In this document: positions 48,435-60,367 of the stretch, piece after piece
Layout of the letters: the number at the start of each line of letters is the position of its first letter
Numbering within the stretch: position 1 is the stretch's first letter
Assembly (NCBI GenBank): GCA_947034885.2
Contig: OX344750.2
Span: 17,726,053-17,790,052, forward strand
DNA length: 64,000 nucleotides
DNA from: Thuidium tamariscinum
Lineage: Eukaryota > Streptophyta > Bryopsida > Hypnales > Thuidiaceae
Direction: 5' to 3'
Notes under the pieces: generated by a model
What the model was told of the DNA's origin: nothing
Seen by the model: the letters and a program-made list of their open reading frames with translations, nothing else
Databases searched by the model: none
Position numbers and translations under genes: made by a program

Positions 48435-49875
48435 GCGTTGGAGAGGACGATACCGACATTTTTGATTTTCTGCCCTGACGACTTGGGGATTGGAGTTTTG
48501 CGATTGGATTTTCTAGTGTTTGGTTTGGAAGCGATTGGGAAGTGCTTGCGTGGACTTGGAGCGCGTCAAGGCGACAGGGGAGTGATTTGTGGCGTTGCAG
48601 TGGATGTACAGGTAATCTCTAGGTTTTCGTTTGGAACTGTATCTAGGTCAGGAAGGAGAAGTGGAATTCGTGTTCTGGAAAAGAGGTTTTGAGATTCAGT
48701 TTAATGCATTCGTGAGGAGCGTTCTTTACATGATTTTCGGCTTTGCAAGCGGTTAGGCTTTGGGACATAGTGAGCGGTGAGGCTTTAGGGCGTTCAGGAT
48801 TTCATATGAATCAACTGACTGGAGCTAATAAGACGATCTTGATTCAGTTCAATTTGTTACTGCTCACCGTAGCATTCATTTCGACGTGTCGTGTCTTTCG
48901 GTGAACCTTTGAGTTAAAGTGCTTCAAAATTTCTTGGTTTTAGTGCGCTACTGTGACTAGGTCAGGAATGCGGAGTGGAATTGATCCTCTGGTAGGAGTT
49001 GTTGATGCGTTGATGAGTCCAATTTGTGAGTAGAGTGTTCGTCACGTACTTTTCGGCATTGAAAGCGTTTAAACTCTGGGACTTACGACCATAGCACGGT
49101 CAGAATCTTGCATCGTTTAACTCTCTGGAACTAAGGCACTCTCGGTTCAACTGAAATTTTGTAAGCGGACACTGCAGTGGAGTGATTGGTGGCATTTCAG
49201 CGGATGTGCAGGGAGTCTCTAGGTTTTAATTAAGTACTGTGACTAGGTCACGAACGGGGAGTGGAATTGATACTCTGGTAGGTCTGTATTCTCTGCTTAG
49301 TTCATTTTGTGAGGAGCTGGTTCGTCACATACTTTTCGGTATACGAATCGCTTAAACTTTGGGACATACTGATCTTTGACGTTCAGCGTCTCATCTCTTT
49401 TTTGAACCGAGGCAATCTCGAATAATTTGAAAAATTTTCCTGCTCGCTGAACCAATGGGAAATCAAAGCTTTTGATAGGGGAACGTAAAAGTTACTTAGC
49501 GGTACTGGAGGGATTTGATTATTCCTCTAGACTCCGACTTAGGTCTCAGAGACCAGGAAGTGGTAAAGCGATTTTTGATCCTCACTTTCCTTTAACCTTA
49601 TCGGAAAATCTATTTGTTTCACAATGGATACCGAACGAGGAATCATTTAATTGGATGAGTTAGAAAGTTTGATGAGAATATCTCATATATGTAACTTTCG
49701 GCTGATGTAGTTGCTAACTTTGTTCCTTCTTTTCTATGTTGCATCGATGCCTGCAAATTTGTCTTTCTACATTGTCAGAGCAAGTGTCAATTTCCTTAGT
49801 ATGCTTTGGCCTGTAATGTGCAGCAGCGAAGCAGGATTGTCGATGGAAATATATCTACGAAGGTCGGGAACGTTT
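48435..49875 (+). promoter_or_regulatory. EDR4-like leader and leader intron (copy of the MAF1 leader)
   Basis: Matches 36665-37640 from GCGTTGGAGAGGACGA to GAACGTTTTCC, with indels. A leader exon can end at GTGGATGTACAG (48611) before GTAATCTCTAGG, the same position as in MAF1. The region is longer than the MAF1 copy because a unit beginning GAGTGATT(T/G)GTGGC is repeated (48580 and about 49174), and a partial third unit lies at about 48955-49085. A short upstream frame starting at 49852 ends before the true start. Confidence 0.7.
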
Positions 49876-50182
49876 TCCGTGCAGTCAAGTATTTCAGAAT
49901 GCGGTGTATTGAAATTCATCCCTGTCGTTTTATGGTGATATACACCGGACTTCATTGTCCTTGTGGATAGAAAATGTTGCAGAACTGAGTCTTGGGTGTG
50001 AAGGGCGAACAGGTATCTAAAGCAATGCTGAAGTTCTGTTTGACACTACTTGTGAGAATTTAATGAGAATGGACATATCAGAATTGACGCAGAATTTGGG
50101 AGTACCATCGATTGGTAGGTGTTGAAGGTGCTCACGTAGCATAATTGTTGGCCTTGGGCTTGTGTAGTGCCGGAGTTTGTTG

Positions 50183-53100
50183 ATGGCTACAATGGAAAAG
50201 GCCTCTCGGATTGTACGTTGCCCTAAGTGCCTTGCACTTCTTCAAGAGCCTCCTCCAGGGACCCCTTTATACAAGTGTGGGAACTGCTCCACTGTCCTGA
50301 GAGGTATATTTCACTACTTACTTAGGGAAACAGTATATGAGGTTAAATTTGTAGTGTATGAATCACGTTTTGATTGCGGTGTGTGAGATTTAGGTAAGTT
50401 TTGTATGTGCCAAAGAGATTCGGGCTGGGAAGAGGTCGATCGGTTCCGAAGTATCGGTATGATTATTGATTTACGTCACTTAATTGTCACTGAGCATCAA
50501 GCATCAAATTTCTCCTAATAAGGTTTGGACAGACACTTTTTGTTTCTTTCGGCTTTTTCTATCCCTAGTTATTATCGTTGAGATTTTGTGTGTCTGTTGT
50601 TTATCATGGTTTTGCAGCAAAACATGCAAGCCCTGATGGTTCTGGGGCTAGAAGGCCGACAGCCCGTGCACAGCAGCTGAACAGGGCTCCTCCTCCTGTC
50701 CATGCAGATACTGGTAGTATCGATGGTAGAAGATTGCCCTCCAAACCAATCCCACTTGACCTGACATCGAGACAGGCAAGTTTAGACGATCCAGGTGATT
50801 TCAGAAACAGCAGTGGAAACCCTAGATTCAGTCCAGCGGACATCGGGAAGAAATCACCAAGCCACTTACACCCTCAAAGTAGTTTTTCTCCTGGACCTCC
50901 TCCACCTCATGTGCCAAGCAATACGAATACATATGCCGATAATGGTTCCCGAACAGGACAGGATCACCAGAGATTTGTAACACGTGACTCTTTGGCCAGT
51001 CCTTGTAGGGACTTGGATCTTCTTCGTGGGAGAGAAGCCCCGGTAAACGTGCTACAAACCAAGGATTCTAGCCCTGCACATCTGGAGGAAGCCCATCCTG
51101 GTAAGAAATTACCGTATGACATGTACCGCAGTAACCGTTTTCCTCCGACTGATCAGATTAGGAATCCGTCAACCATAAGTGATGCATCGACTGTCAAGGA
51201 CGGGCTTGTAGACATGCGACCAAGAAACACACCTGCTTACGTGAACGTCTATACTTGTCAGAAGTCACCATCTGCAGATTTGGTGGATGAGTCTGGTCGC
51301 TACATACTACCATCTTCAGGCATGACGAGAGAGAACTTCAATACTCGTCAGAAGTCACCACCTGCAGCTTCGGTTGCTGAGTCTGCTCACTACAGACGAC
51401 CACCTCCAGACATGAAAAGTGACGCCGTTACTACTCGTCAGAGGTCAGCACCTGCAAATTTTGTCGCTGAGGCTGCTGACTCTAGGCAACCTCCTCCAGA
51501 CACGAAGAGTGAGGACGTCAATACTCGTCAAAAGCTACCCACTGCAGATTTGGTCGCGGAAGCGGCTCGTTACCGGCGACCATCTGCAGATATGACGAGT
51601 GAGGACGTAAACAACAGAATCAGAGAGCGCCAGGGGACACCTGAAGCCGAAGATGATCGTACATCATTTTCACCCACTAGAGCTCTTGCTGCGTTGCGAT
51701 TGCAGGATGCTGGACCGCTTTATAAGGTGAAAGAGAGACAAGTGCCCGGACTGGGAGCGTCAAGCAAGCTCTCAATTCGTAATTCACAAGGATCTCTCAC
51801 CAGGGGTAGAAATAGATCCCAAGGAGATGAATCTACCGGGACTGGAAATACTGATTTTGGTCTTGGACATGACACAGTAGAGCCTGGCCCATCCTCTGGT
51901 CGAACTAGGGAGGAAATCCTTGGTCTACATCGGCGACAGCGCTCAGATGGTGTGGTCGTCAGTGATAGGTCTCACGAGAATGATTTTTACGCTGGTAATC
52001 CTGCTCTCAATTCTGGCACAAGATGGAGCTTAGTAAACGAAGCTAAAGCACTAGGTAAGTTCCCTGCGGAGCCTACTTCCGTGCCCAACGTAACAGAGAA
52101 CGAGAGAAGTTTACATAATTTGAAGTTGACAGTGGAAAAAGAAAAAAGTAGAGACAATTCACTGAGTGCTCGTGGGGATGAAGAGAAGGTAACACCTGAT
52201 CAGAAGTCAATTTCAAGGGCCTCATCATCTGATATTGCTAGTCAGTTGAACGAGACAATAAATGGGTCACCTCCGAAGGCAATTGCGGTTGAACAGGGCT
52301 TGCCACCTACAAGCGATGTTTCCTTAGTCAGGCGGATTTCTCCAGATCTGAAGGCACTGCACAAGGAAGAGTTCATTGTGAGTGAGGACACATTTGACGA
52401 CGTGTTGGATAAGCGAGAATATTCTCCTTCCCAATCGCCACGAACGAGGAGGAAACCTCTTTCACCTCCTCGTTTTCTTTCGCCAAACCCAGTGATAGGA
52501 GGTGTTCAGCCGCAATCGGAGCATTTGTCGAACGCACACGCTGGTGCCCGGCAGCCCCCTTCGAATCTACAAGTTTTTCCCGGCCTCCCTGATGTTCTGG
52601 ACTATGATACTAGTGAAGATTCGTCCAATGTGGATGATACTGACCAGTATGAGATTGTTTCAAAGCCGCACTCTGAGGAGCTTAAATCACCCACCTTTTC
52701 GCACAATGGAGAACTCAATGGGGAAGATGCTGCAGGAGGTAGCAGTGAGAGGTTGGATGATGAAGATGAGCATGACCCTGCAGATATGAGATCGGCGAAT
52801 TCAAGGTCTCAAGATAAAGTAGGGGTTAGTAATCCTTTTGACCCAGTCAATGCTGGCGCTTCATCCCATTTCTCTCCTGATCGTTCTCCTGAGTCAAATC
52901 ATAGTGAAAGTCCTCCCCAAATTCAAACGTCCGATCAACGCAAGCAAGAGCTGCAAGGAACCTTCACTCAGCCTCCTGATGCACCTGAATCGACGAATAG
53001 TTTTTCTTTCGGTCAAGGTGGACAGATGCAAGGACCATCCTATTCTTCACTGAAGGGACAAATTCAGAAAGTTAGGTTGCTAATTAATACCACTGTACCT

Positions 53101-55108
53101 GATCGTATCCATGTTCGGTGTCGACATTGCAACCTGCAGTTGGAGGTTCCGACGAACCTTGGTCGCAGCGAGACAGGTGTACAGAAACTTCGCTGCGGTT
53201 CTTGCTGGAAAATCTCGCGCTTTCGCTTGAACCACCTACTATTACCCAGTGGAACCTCTTCTCCAGCTGGAAGTGACCGATCACCTGAATCCTCTTTCCG
53301 ACTTGGTTCTTCTGATGGCACGCCTGGTAGATATTCAGGAACAAGGTCTAACCGAGAAACAGGTTCTCAGGACAGATTGGTAACTCGGACACAGTCTGGA
53401 GCCAATCTTCCAGTGCCACCCTCTGCCCGGCACAACCCTCATGCTGCTTCAGGGTCTAAGTTGTCGAATATGGTTTCGGTTTCGAGCATTCCATCTGAAA
53501 CCTCAAAAGCCTCAACTCCAAATACCTCAGGTGACTTAGACCCAGCTCAGAACTCACCTAACCATGGAAAGGATATTATCGTTGCCATTTCTCCATCAGG
53601 GCAAGGTGAGCCTTCACATACGTCGCTCTCCCCTACATTAAGCAGCACAAGTCAGGATGTCGGCTCAAAAGATCGCCAGCAAAAGACTACCTCACCTGAT
53701 CGCAGACTTTTGCAATCCAGCAGTGATTCTGATGAAGAAAAGACTTCGGCCCAACTGAAAATAGGACCAAGTGCTGTCAGTCCTGTCCGAATGACCACAT
53801 GGTCTGCCCCTGAGACCCCCGATTTTGATGACGGACACGAGTTCAAAGGCCTCAAAGGGTTTCTCAAGAAGAGTGTCAAGGAGTTCACCAAGGGCAAGAA
53901 ATCAACGCAATATCGTCGGAAAGTGGTAGTGAATGGTCATCCTGTGCCCGATGATGTGGTGAGGAGAGCAGAGGAATATGCTGGAGGCATACATCCGGGG
54001 TCTTACTGGTACGTTCTTTCATTTTGTGTTGTGGTGACCTGTAAAATCCCCGCTTGAAACTTTGCAGTTAAATCACAATACACGCAGCTGCATAACCAAT
54101 CCCCGACCTAAATTCATGCCCCGGGGCACTCCAGACTGAGTTGAAGGCCGTTTTAGCATCTGTAAATTGTTTTAGAATTTGACCTCTCCTACTGTATATT
54201 GAACGATTCCCCTCTCTACTTTTGAAGAGAAAGAAGCTTATAGCAGTATGTTCGTTGCTCTCTCTGTTTCTAGATATTACCAGTGTTTCCTTTGTGTCTT
54301 ATAAAGGAAACACCTGTATTATTTAGAAACAGAGGGAACATTATCTATGGTTTTGTTGATGTTTAGAGGAAATGCTTTTGTATGGAGTATCCGTGAATAA
54401 TGAGCTAGACCTAGTACTTGATTAAAGGTCATTATTATTGTTTCAGTCTATGCCTGCGGAATGCTAGTAAACTATGTTGTGTTGCAGATGCCAGCTCTGT
54501 TCTGTGGAAAAGCATCTGAGTCGCATGACCTGGTGGGATTTGTAGGTACGACTTTCGAGCTGGGTTCTGGGGAGTCATGGGTGGACCTTGTCTGGGCATG
54601 ATCCCGGTAAGTAGAACTGTAAATTGATCAACACACTGGTTCCTTCATACTTCAATTTAGTGCTATGGTTGGTCCCCAGGACTCACATCAGCTAAAATGT
54701 TTGCAGCCTTTCATTGAGGAATTAAACTTTCCATTGGCCCGCCATTGCTCCCATGGCAAAACTGGAGTTCTTGTGAACGGGAGGGAACTGCATCATAAGG
54801 ACTTGGAGCTACTGAAGAAACGCGGTTTACCAGGAACCCCAGGGAAAGCGTACAATGTGGACATTGACGGCCGCCTAACAGAAGAAACTACAGGGGTCGA
54901 ACTTAAAGGTCTCGGTCGTCTTGCGCCAACGTATGCACCTCAATTACCATCCTCCTGGTTGTCTTGTGAACTGAACCCTTGTCAGCTGATTGTGTTACTT
55001 GACTGGTAGTTTTTAAAAACATTGATTTTATACTGTTTCATCTTCAGGTTGGAGCAGACTGGTAGAGGTCCAGGCATGTGGGTGCCCGAAAGTCAAAGAG
55101 GTTCATAA
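50183..55108 (+). CDS. EDR4-like DUF3133 zinc-ribbon protein ('extra-large G-like')
   Basis: Exons 50183-50303, 50618-54008, 54546-54606, 54707-54930 and 55048-55108 join in frame to 1,285 aa. An N-terminal zinc ribbon is seen (CPKC at 13-16, CGNC at 32-35). It is followed by a long Ser/Pro-rich, probably disordered region with four imperfect 30-residue repeats (about 252-373), then a second zinc ribbon typical of DUF3133 (CRHC at 875-878, CGSC at 900-903). The conserved C-terminus contains YWYDFRAGFWGVMGGPCLG, PFIEELNFP and NGRELHHKDLELLKKRGLP. Arabidopsis EDR4 is a membrane-associated regulator of salicylic-acid-dependent defence that interacts with EDR1; other members are annotated as 'extra-large G-like'. 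Function here is by family only. Met at 50183 or 50192 could start. The 5' leader is shared with MAF1. Confidence 0.92.
51250..51615 (+). repeat. In-frame tandem repeat, about 90 bp x 4, in the EDR4-like gene
   Basis: Four consecutive 30-codon units share the pattern (N/T)TRQKSPPA…VAEAA.YRRPPPDM.SEDV. The units vary at the third and other codon positions but keep frame, so the repeat is read as protein. Confidence 0.85.
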
Positions 55109-57203
55109 CCATCCGAGACGCATGATGAACATGGTTTCCAATTTGAAGATCACGATTAGCGTCTAGGGTGGATAATCTCATATTGGGCATTGCAAAAGTT
55201 GGAACCACCAGAATCTCCGGACATTTTTTCTTGAAGGTACGTTGTCCTCATTAATTGCTGTGATTTATTTCTCCTGTTCATTGTACAGTAATATATTCTA
55301 GACCTGGATTCTATTAAAAGATTTGAGACATTTTTCCTGTAATGGACTTGCAGGCGTTAAGACTAAGGAGACTTGCTCTCTCGTGACTGAAGAAAGAAAA
55401 TTTAGTTCTCCATAAGGTAGACCGTCAAGCTTGGCTTTTCACATTTCAATGTACGTCTCCATTTAACGTGTGATAATGGATATTTTTTCTAATACATAAT
55501 TAATCCAACTTTGGAGGTTGATGGTGATATATTTGTTTAGTTAGCTCGGTCCCTTCGTGGGGCTACCACTTGTGGCATTACTCGGAGGGGCTGACAAGGA
55601 TGCGCAGACAGTAGATAACTCGTCAACGTAAAGCTTGGAAATTACTAGCATTTACACAATTCAAGCTTATAAGAGCTTGTATTGTTTAGATTCTGAAACT
55701 TGTAGAGGTTGATCCCTTCAGCGGTTCAACGTAGCATCTTATGAATAGTGTATCTATGACGACATTGACCTTATTCCAGGTCAGTTGCCATTTTGCATGT
55801 ATGACGAGCCAACATTAGTTTCAAAACTTAGGTTCGTACTGTTGGGTATGGTTTCATTGGGTTTAGCTCAATAAAACTTTAGTGTTCTTCCGATCTTTGG
55901 CTTGGAACCCAACTTCAAAATCCTTCCCTGTATATGTTTCCATTTTGCTTCTATACATTACATGAATGAATTGGATTTTGGTTATTTTTTTGGAGGTGTC
56001 AAAACTTTGAAATACTTCTCTATATACTTCAATCTCTAACTAGGCGGCTAAAAATCATATATTAAAAAAATATGAATTTATTTCATTGGATTTCAAGAAT
56101 TGATACCTGCTCAAAAAATTTGAACCATTTTTTTGAAACACATGGACAGATTCCATTGCAAAGGAAAAAGTACTTTGTTGTGTTTTGTGGGTTGAGAGGG
56201 TAGAAAAAAAATATATGGAGTATAATTAAAGTTGGTTTTTTAATTCAATATTTTTAAAAATTAAATTAAGAAAAATAAGGGATACTAATTTTTTACTAGA
56301 ACACTCTCATCATTGGGATTAATAGTTCTCAATTTCTTGCAAAAATTATTAGTGGTATAGTTTTTTCTTTTAATTGGTATAACCTTGCATTTGTAATTTT
56401 TTAAGATGAATATGAAAAAAATTTGGTTAAAATTTCTTTTATATACATTCTTTGTCTATTTTCCAACATGGTGACTAAATTGTTCAATTTATGGGATGTA
56501 TGTGTTTTTTCTTTAAATCTTCAAAGATAAATTTTTATTGTTTTTAGAAAAAATATGAAAGCCTATTTTTTGAAGTTTAGGTATATTGAATTTACAATTG
56601 ATAGAATTCTCCATTTTGAGGATTTACTTGGATAAGTTAAGAAAAGGATCCTACAATTGAATTTGTCAAAATGTAAACAAAGATTTTAGCCTGTTGGTAT
56701 TTTTGGGCCTCTAAATGTTAAAGAACTTTAGCAGTTAAAAGAGTCTAAATACTTTTTTACAACTCTAAAATATTCTACTATATTTATTATAGTGCAAAAC
56801 AAATTTGAATTATTGTGAATTCATACATTTTGAAGAAAATGAAGAAAATGAATATTCAATAGATAATATACTTTAAAAAAAATTTGAACACCTTACCACT
56901 TTAAGTCACAATAATTCTAAATTGTAGTATATTTTATATAGAACATCATAGTGCAAACCAATCTTAATACCATTCTATTTTTAGATTTATGACTAAAAGA
57001 TTTTTGTTTCACAATACAATAAATATTCAATTTGAGGAGTTTTTACAAAGTTTTCAAGCAAAATTGAAAATGGCTTATGTAAGTTTAACTATTTTAGTTT
57101 CTTCAATGAGAGAAAGTAGTCATTTTTAGAAGGCACAATTAAATTTTTACAAGCCAAGAAGTCCTAAATAGACAACATGGATATCCATTCTTTCTTAATA
57201 CAA
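55109..57203. other. 3' flank of the EDR4-like gene and AT-rich intergenic DNA
   Basis: Up to about 55900 the base composition is gene-like and probably includes the 3' UTR and possibly spliced UTR segments (55238, 55353). Beyond that it is AT-rich with nothing recognised. Confidence 0.5.
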
Positions 57204-57465
57204 TTGAGTTATTTGTAAAGTACCCTAAATCGGGGTTTAAACCCATGAGTTTTATGAAAAAGCCGGTTGAGTTAAAAAAGTCGAAATAAAAGTGGGTATG
57301 AAACTTATTTTTCCATCAAAATGGTGCTTAAAAAAGTTTCGTCCCCACTTTTGAAGGCATGTGATATAAGTATCTTGCAAAAAAGTTTGACACTTCAACT
57401 ATAGTTGCCTTCTCAACTTCAAAAAAAGTCATGCCCAAAGTGGGGGGACTTTACAAATAACTCAA
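57204..57465. mobile_element. MITE, tandem copy 1 (262 bp)
   Basis: Ends TTGAGTTATTTGTAAAGTAC and, inverted, TTGAGTTATTTGTAAAGTCC. The interior is G/C-poor with no frame. The next copy starts 28 bp later and repeats its flanks too. Confidence 0.8.
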
Positions 57466-57493
57466 ATGCTTTGTATAATTTTCTTAGATACAA

Positions 57494-57762
57494 TTGAGTT
57501 ATTTGTAAAGTACCCTAAAGTGGAGTTTAAACCTATGAGTTTTGTGGAAAAGCCCGTTGAGTTAAAAATGTTGAAATAAAAGTGGGTATGAAACTTATTT
57601 TTCCATCAAAGTGGTGCCTAAAAAAGTTTGTTCCCCACTTTTGAAGTCGTGTGACATAAGTATCTTGCAAACAAGTTTGACGCTTCAACTGTAGTTGCCT
57701 TCCCAACTTAAAAAAAAGTCATGCCCAAAGTGGGGGGGGGGGGGACTTTACAAATAACTCAA
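57494..57762. mobile_element. MITE, tandem copy 2 (269 bp) with a 13-G run
   Basis: Same ends and interior as the copy 290 bp upstream. Near the right end the run of six G in copy 1 is expanded to 13 G (57732-57744). Shared flanking sequence (CTTARATACAA left, ATGCYTTGTATA right) shows that the element was duplicated together with its surroundings. Confidence 0.8.
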
Positions 57763-58208
57763 ATGCCTTGTATATTTTTTTATAGAAAGTAACAATTATG
57801 ACATGCATATAACACAATTATTATGTAGATACATTGTTCAATAAAGTTTTATAAAAAAACATTTTATAATGATATTTTTGTTTAATCCATAAAAGCCTTC
57901 TTTCTCAAGCATTTTACTTTAAACAATAGAGACAACCAACTCTTTTTCTTTAGCATTGTAGGGCCAAATTGCACCATTTCAAAAATAAATGTTTACATTT
58001 TACTACATTGAAGTAGTCTTTTTTGCCATGAATTTTCTAATTCTACTCTACACAAACGTTAGATTCAATAAAAATTAAGTCATTTTTTTGGGAAAAAATG
58101 ATACGTGCCATCTTGAGAGTGGTTTGGACTTAAACCCTTGAGAATCTAATGTATAAACTCTATTTTGGCACTCGACTTTGTTTTAGCCCTTCATGCCCAG
58201 TATTTGAA

Positions 58209-58613
58209 TAAGGTAGAACTACCCATAACCAATCATTTAAGGTATTCTAGACATAATCTAGTGTATTGCAAGGCAAACCAAATATTTTCAAAGGTGCAAT
58301 GATAGAAATTATGAGGATTGCAAAAACTTTGGTAATTTTATTGCATGAATTGAAATTACTTTGAATTTTGAAAGGCAAAAGGTGCACCACAACCTATTGC
58401 CAATCTATTAACTCTTCTAATTTAAATCACATAAAAAACTACTTTTTTATTCACTCTTTTCAACTTTCTTGCACCCTACTTTGGAACATGTACTATGAAC
58501 TTTTAGTCTCAACTTTGAAAAGGTGAAAAAAAAACCCATCTAGCCTTGGTTGGAAATATGTCCATTGAAAAGTTGGCTACAGGGTGCCGATTGCTTATGG
58601 GTGGTTTTACCTC
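58209..58613 (-). repeat. Family G MITE, copy 3 (inverted)
   Basis: Left end TAAGGTAGAACTACCCATAACC, right end GGGTGGTTTTACCTCATG. The interior is the reverse complement of the copy at 58723, including the block CAACTTTGAAAAG / CTTTTTCAAGTTGAGACT. Confidence 0.7.
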
Positions 58614-58722
58614 ATGACTAAAGATTCTAAATTTGAAAGAAAAAATGCAATAAAATCATTGATGAATGTTTTTTTGTTTTAAAAAAAATTTATTTATGAA
58701 TCATTGATGGATTAGAATCACA

Positions 58723-59122
58723 AGGTAGAACCACCTCTAACCAATCAGCACCCCATAGCCAACTTGTTGATGGGTGTATTTCCAACCAAAGGCTAGAATG
58801 TGTTTTTTTCTTGTTTTTCAAGTTGAGACTAAAAGTTCATGGCATATGTCCCAAAGTAATGTACAAGAAAGTAAGGAGTGAGTAAAAAAAGTATTTTTTT
58901 GAGTGATTGAAATTAGAAGACTCCACAAATTGGCATTGGATCCAGCACACTTTTTGCCTTCCAAAATTGATAATAATTTCAATTCATGTAATAAAATTAC
59001 CAAAGTTTTTACAATCTCCATCATTTTTATCTTTGCACCTTTAAAAATATTTGTTTTGCCTTGCACTACACTAGATCATGTCTCGAATAACTTAAATGAT
59101 TGGTTACGGGTGGTTCTACTTT
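58723..59122 (+). repeat. Family G MITE, copy 4
   Basis: Left end AAGGTAGAACCACCTCTAAC, right end GTTACGGGTGGTTCTACTTT. It abuts the taxilin upstream region and lies head-on to copy 3, about 110 bp away. Confidence 0.75.
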
Positions 59123-59159
59123 AGTGCTGGAGCAAATTTTTAAGTGATCTTCAGCACTT

Positions 59160-60367
59160 TCTCAAAAAGTAAAAGTAAAGCCCGGCGCGACCCAATTCGA
59201 AATCCGTGCCATGCATTCGGACTCGTCTCTCTCTCACATTCTGTGTCGCCACGTCGACCTAATTCGTCCCATTTGTCGACATTTCTGGAGCTCTCATCGC
59301 CATAGCCGCAGACAGCAGGAGGGGCGGCCTCGATCTCGTCACTTAGGTCAAGTGACGTCACGCGAGTCTTTCTCTTTTTCCTTCTCTGACTTTTAAGGAA
59401 GCTTAGTAGAGGATTTTCCAGACCTGTGGGAAGGATCAGACCCTCCGCTGATCCACGCGCGCGCTTCACCGCTTCACCGCCGCACTTGAATCCCTCTCGT
59501 CGAATCCTTCCACAGGTATGATACTTCCATTCCATGCCGTTCTTTTCCTCTGTGTTATCGCTTCGGCTTTCTCCCGTCTCTGTGAGAGGGGTCGTGCCGT
59601 GACCTTCTATGAAGTGCCAGCTTCTTTGCTCTTGCTGGTGTTCTGAGTAGGGCGGAGAGTGTGTTCTTTTGGTTTGAAGTTTGAAGTTTTTTGGTGAGGA
59701 GATGAGATTTTCGAATTTTTGGGTGTTTTTTTGGTGCTTCGTTCTGCAGGGAGGTATTGTTGGTTGGCGTGTCTGTTGGTTTGACTCGGGGTTGCGTTAT
59801 TGGATTAAGTTGCTGAGGTAGTCTTGACTCGCTTAGGCTTGATGAGGATTCGTTGGAGGTTAATTTGGCATTCAGTATTGATATTTGATGTTTTTGTTAT
59901 GTTTTTGTTATCTTTGATTTGGGAATGTTATTTGTGAAAGCTCCTTTCAAAGTGTTCTTATTATAAGGAAGTGTTATTTCCCACCGAGAGTATTGTTTTT
60001 CAGCTTGTAGACGTTTTTTCGTGGTGTTTTTGGTTGTTTGATATCGTGGATGAGGTTTGTAGGTTATTTGTTTTCTCGTTGATGGCAATAATGCGGAGGT
60101 CTGATGGAGGTAAGGATGGACGTGTTGTAAGAGTTGAGAAGTAGTTGGAAGAGTTCTGTCCCTTAGGTTTCAGAGTGGCAAGAAGCTGAGACCTAATTAT
60201 GAAAATCTTGAAGTGGTTGGTCGGCCAAGTTTTGAAAATCAGAGTTCGTGGTGTACAGAGTCGTGATTAATTTTTGTGCACAGGGTAACTACAACTCTGG
60301 CTTCGTATTTATCTGAGGCAAGTGATGGTTTTCTTACATGTCGTTTGTTTTGGGCTCAGATCGTATC
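59160..60367 (+). promoter_or_regulatory. Taxilin gene leader exon and leader intron
   Basis: GC-rich sequence at 59160-59515 looks like promoter plus a non-coding first exon ending CTTCCACAG before GTATGATAC (donor at 59516). A leader intron of about 840 bp then runs to the acceptor TTTTGGGCTCAG (60360), eight bases before the start codon. Long leader introns are common in broadly expressed plant genes. Confidence 0.6.

Noticed and set aside
54488..54545. Possible extra exon starting at GTTGCAG/ATGCCAGCTC in the EDR4-like gene
   Set aside because: The frame reaches TAG before the conserved YDFRAGFWG segment. The acceptor TTTGTAG at 54545 restores TGG and the family sequence.
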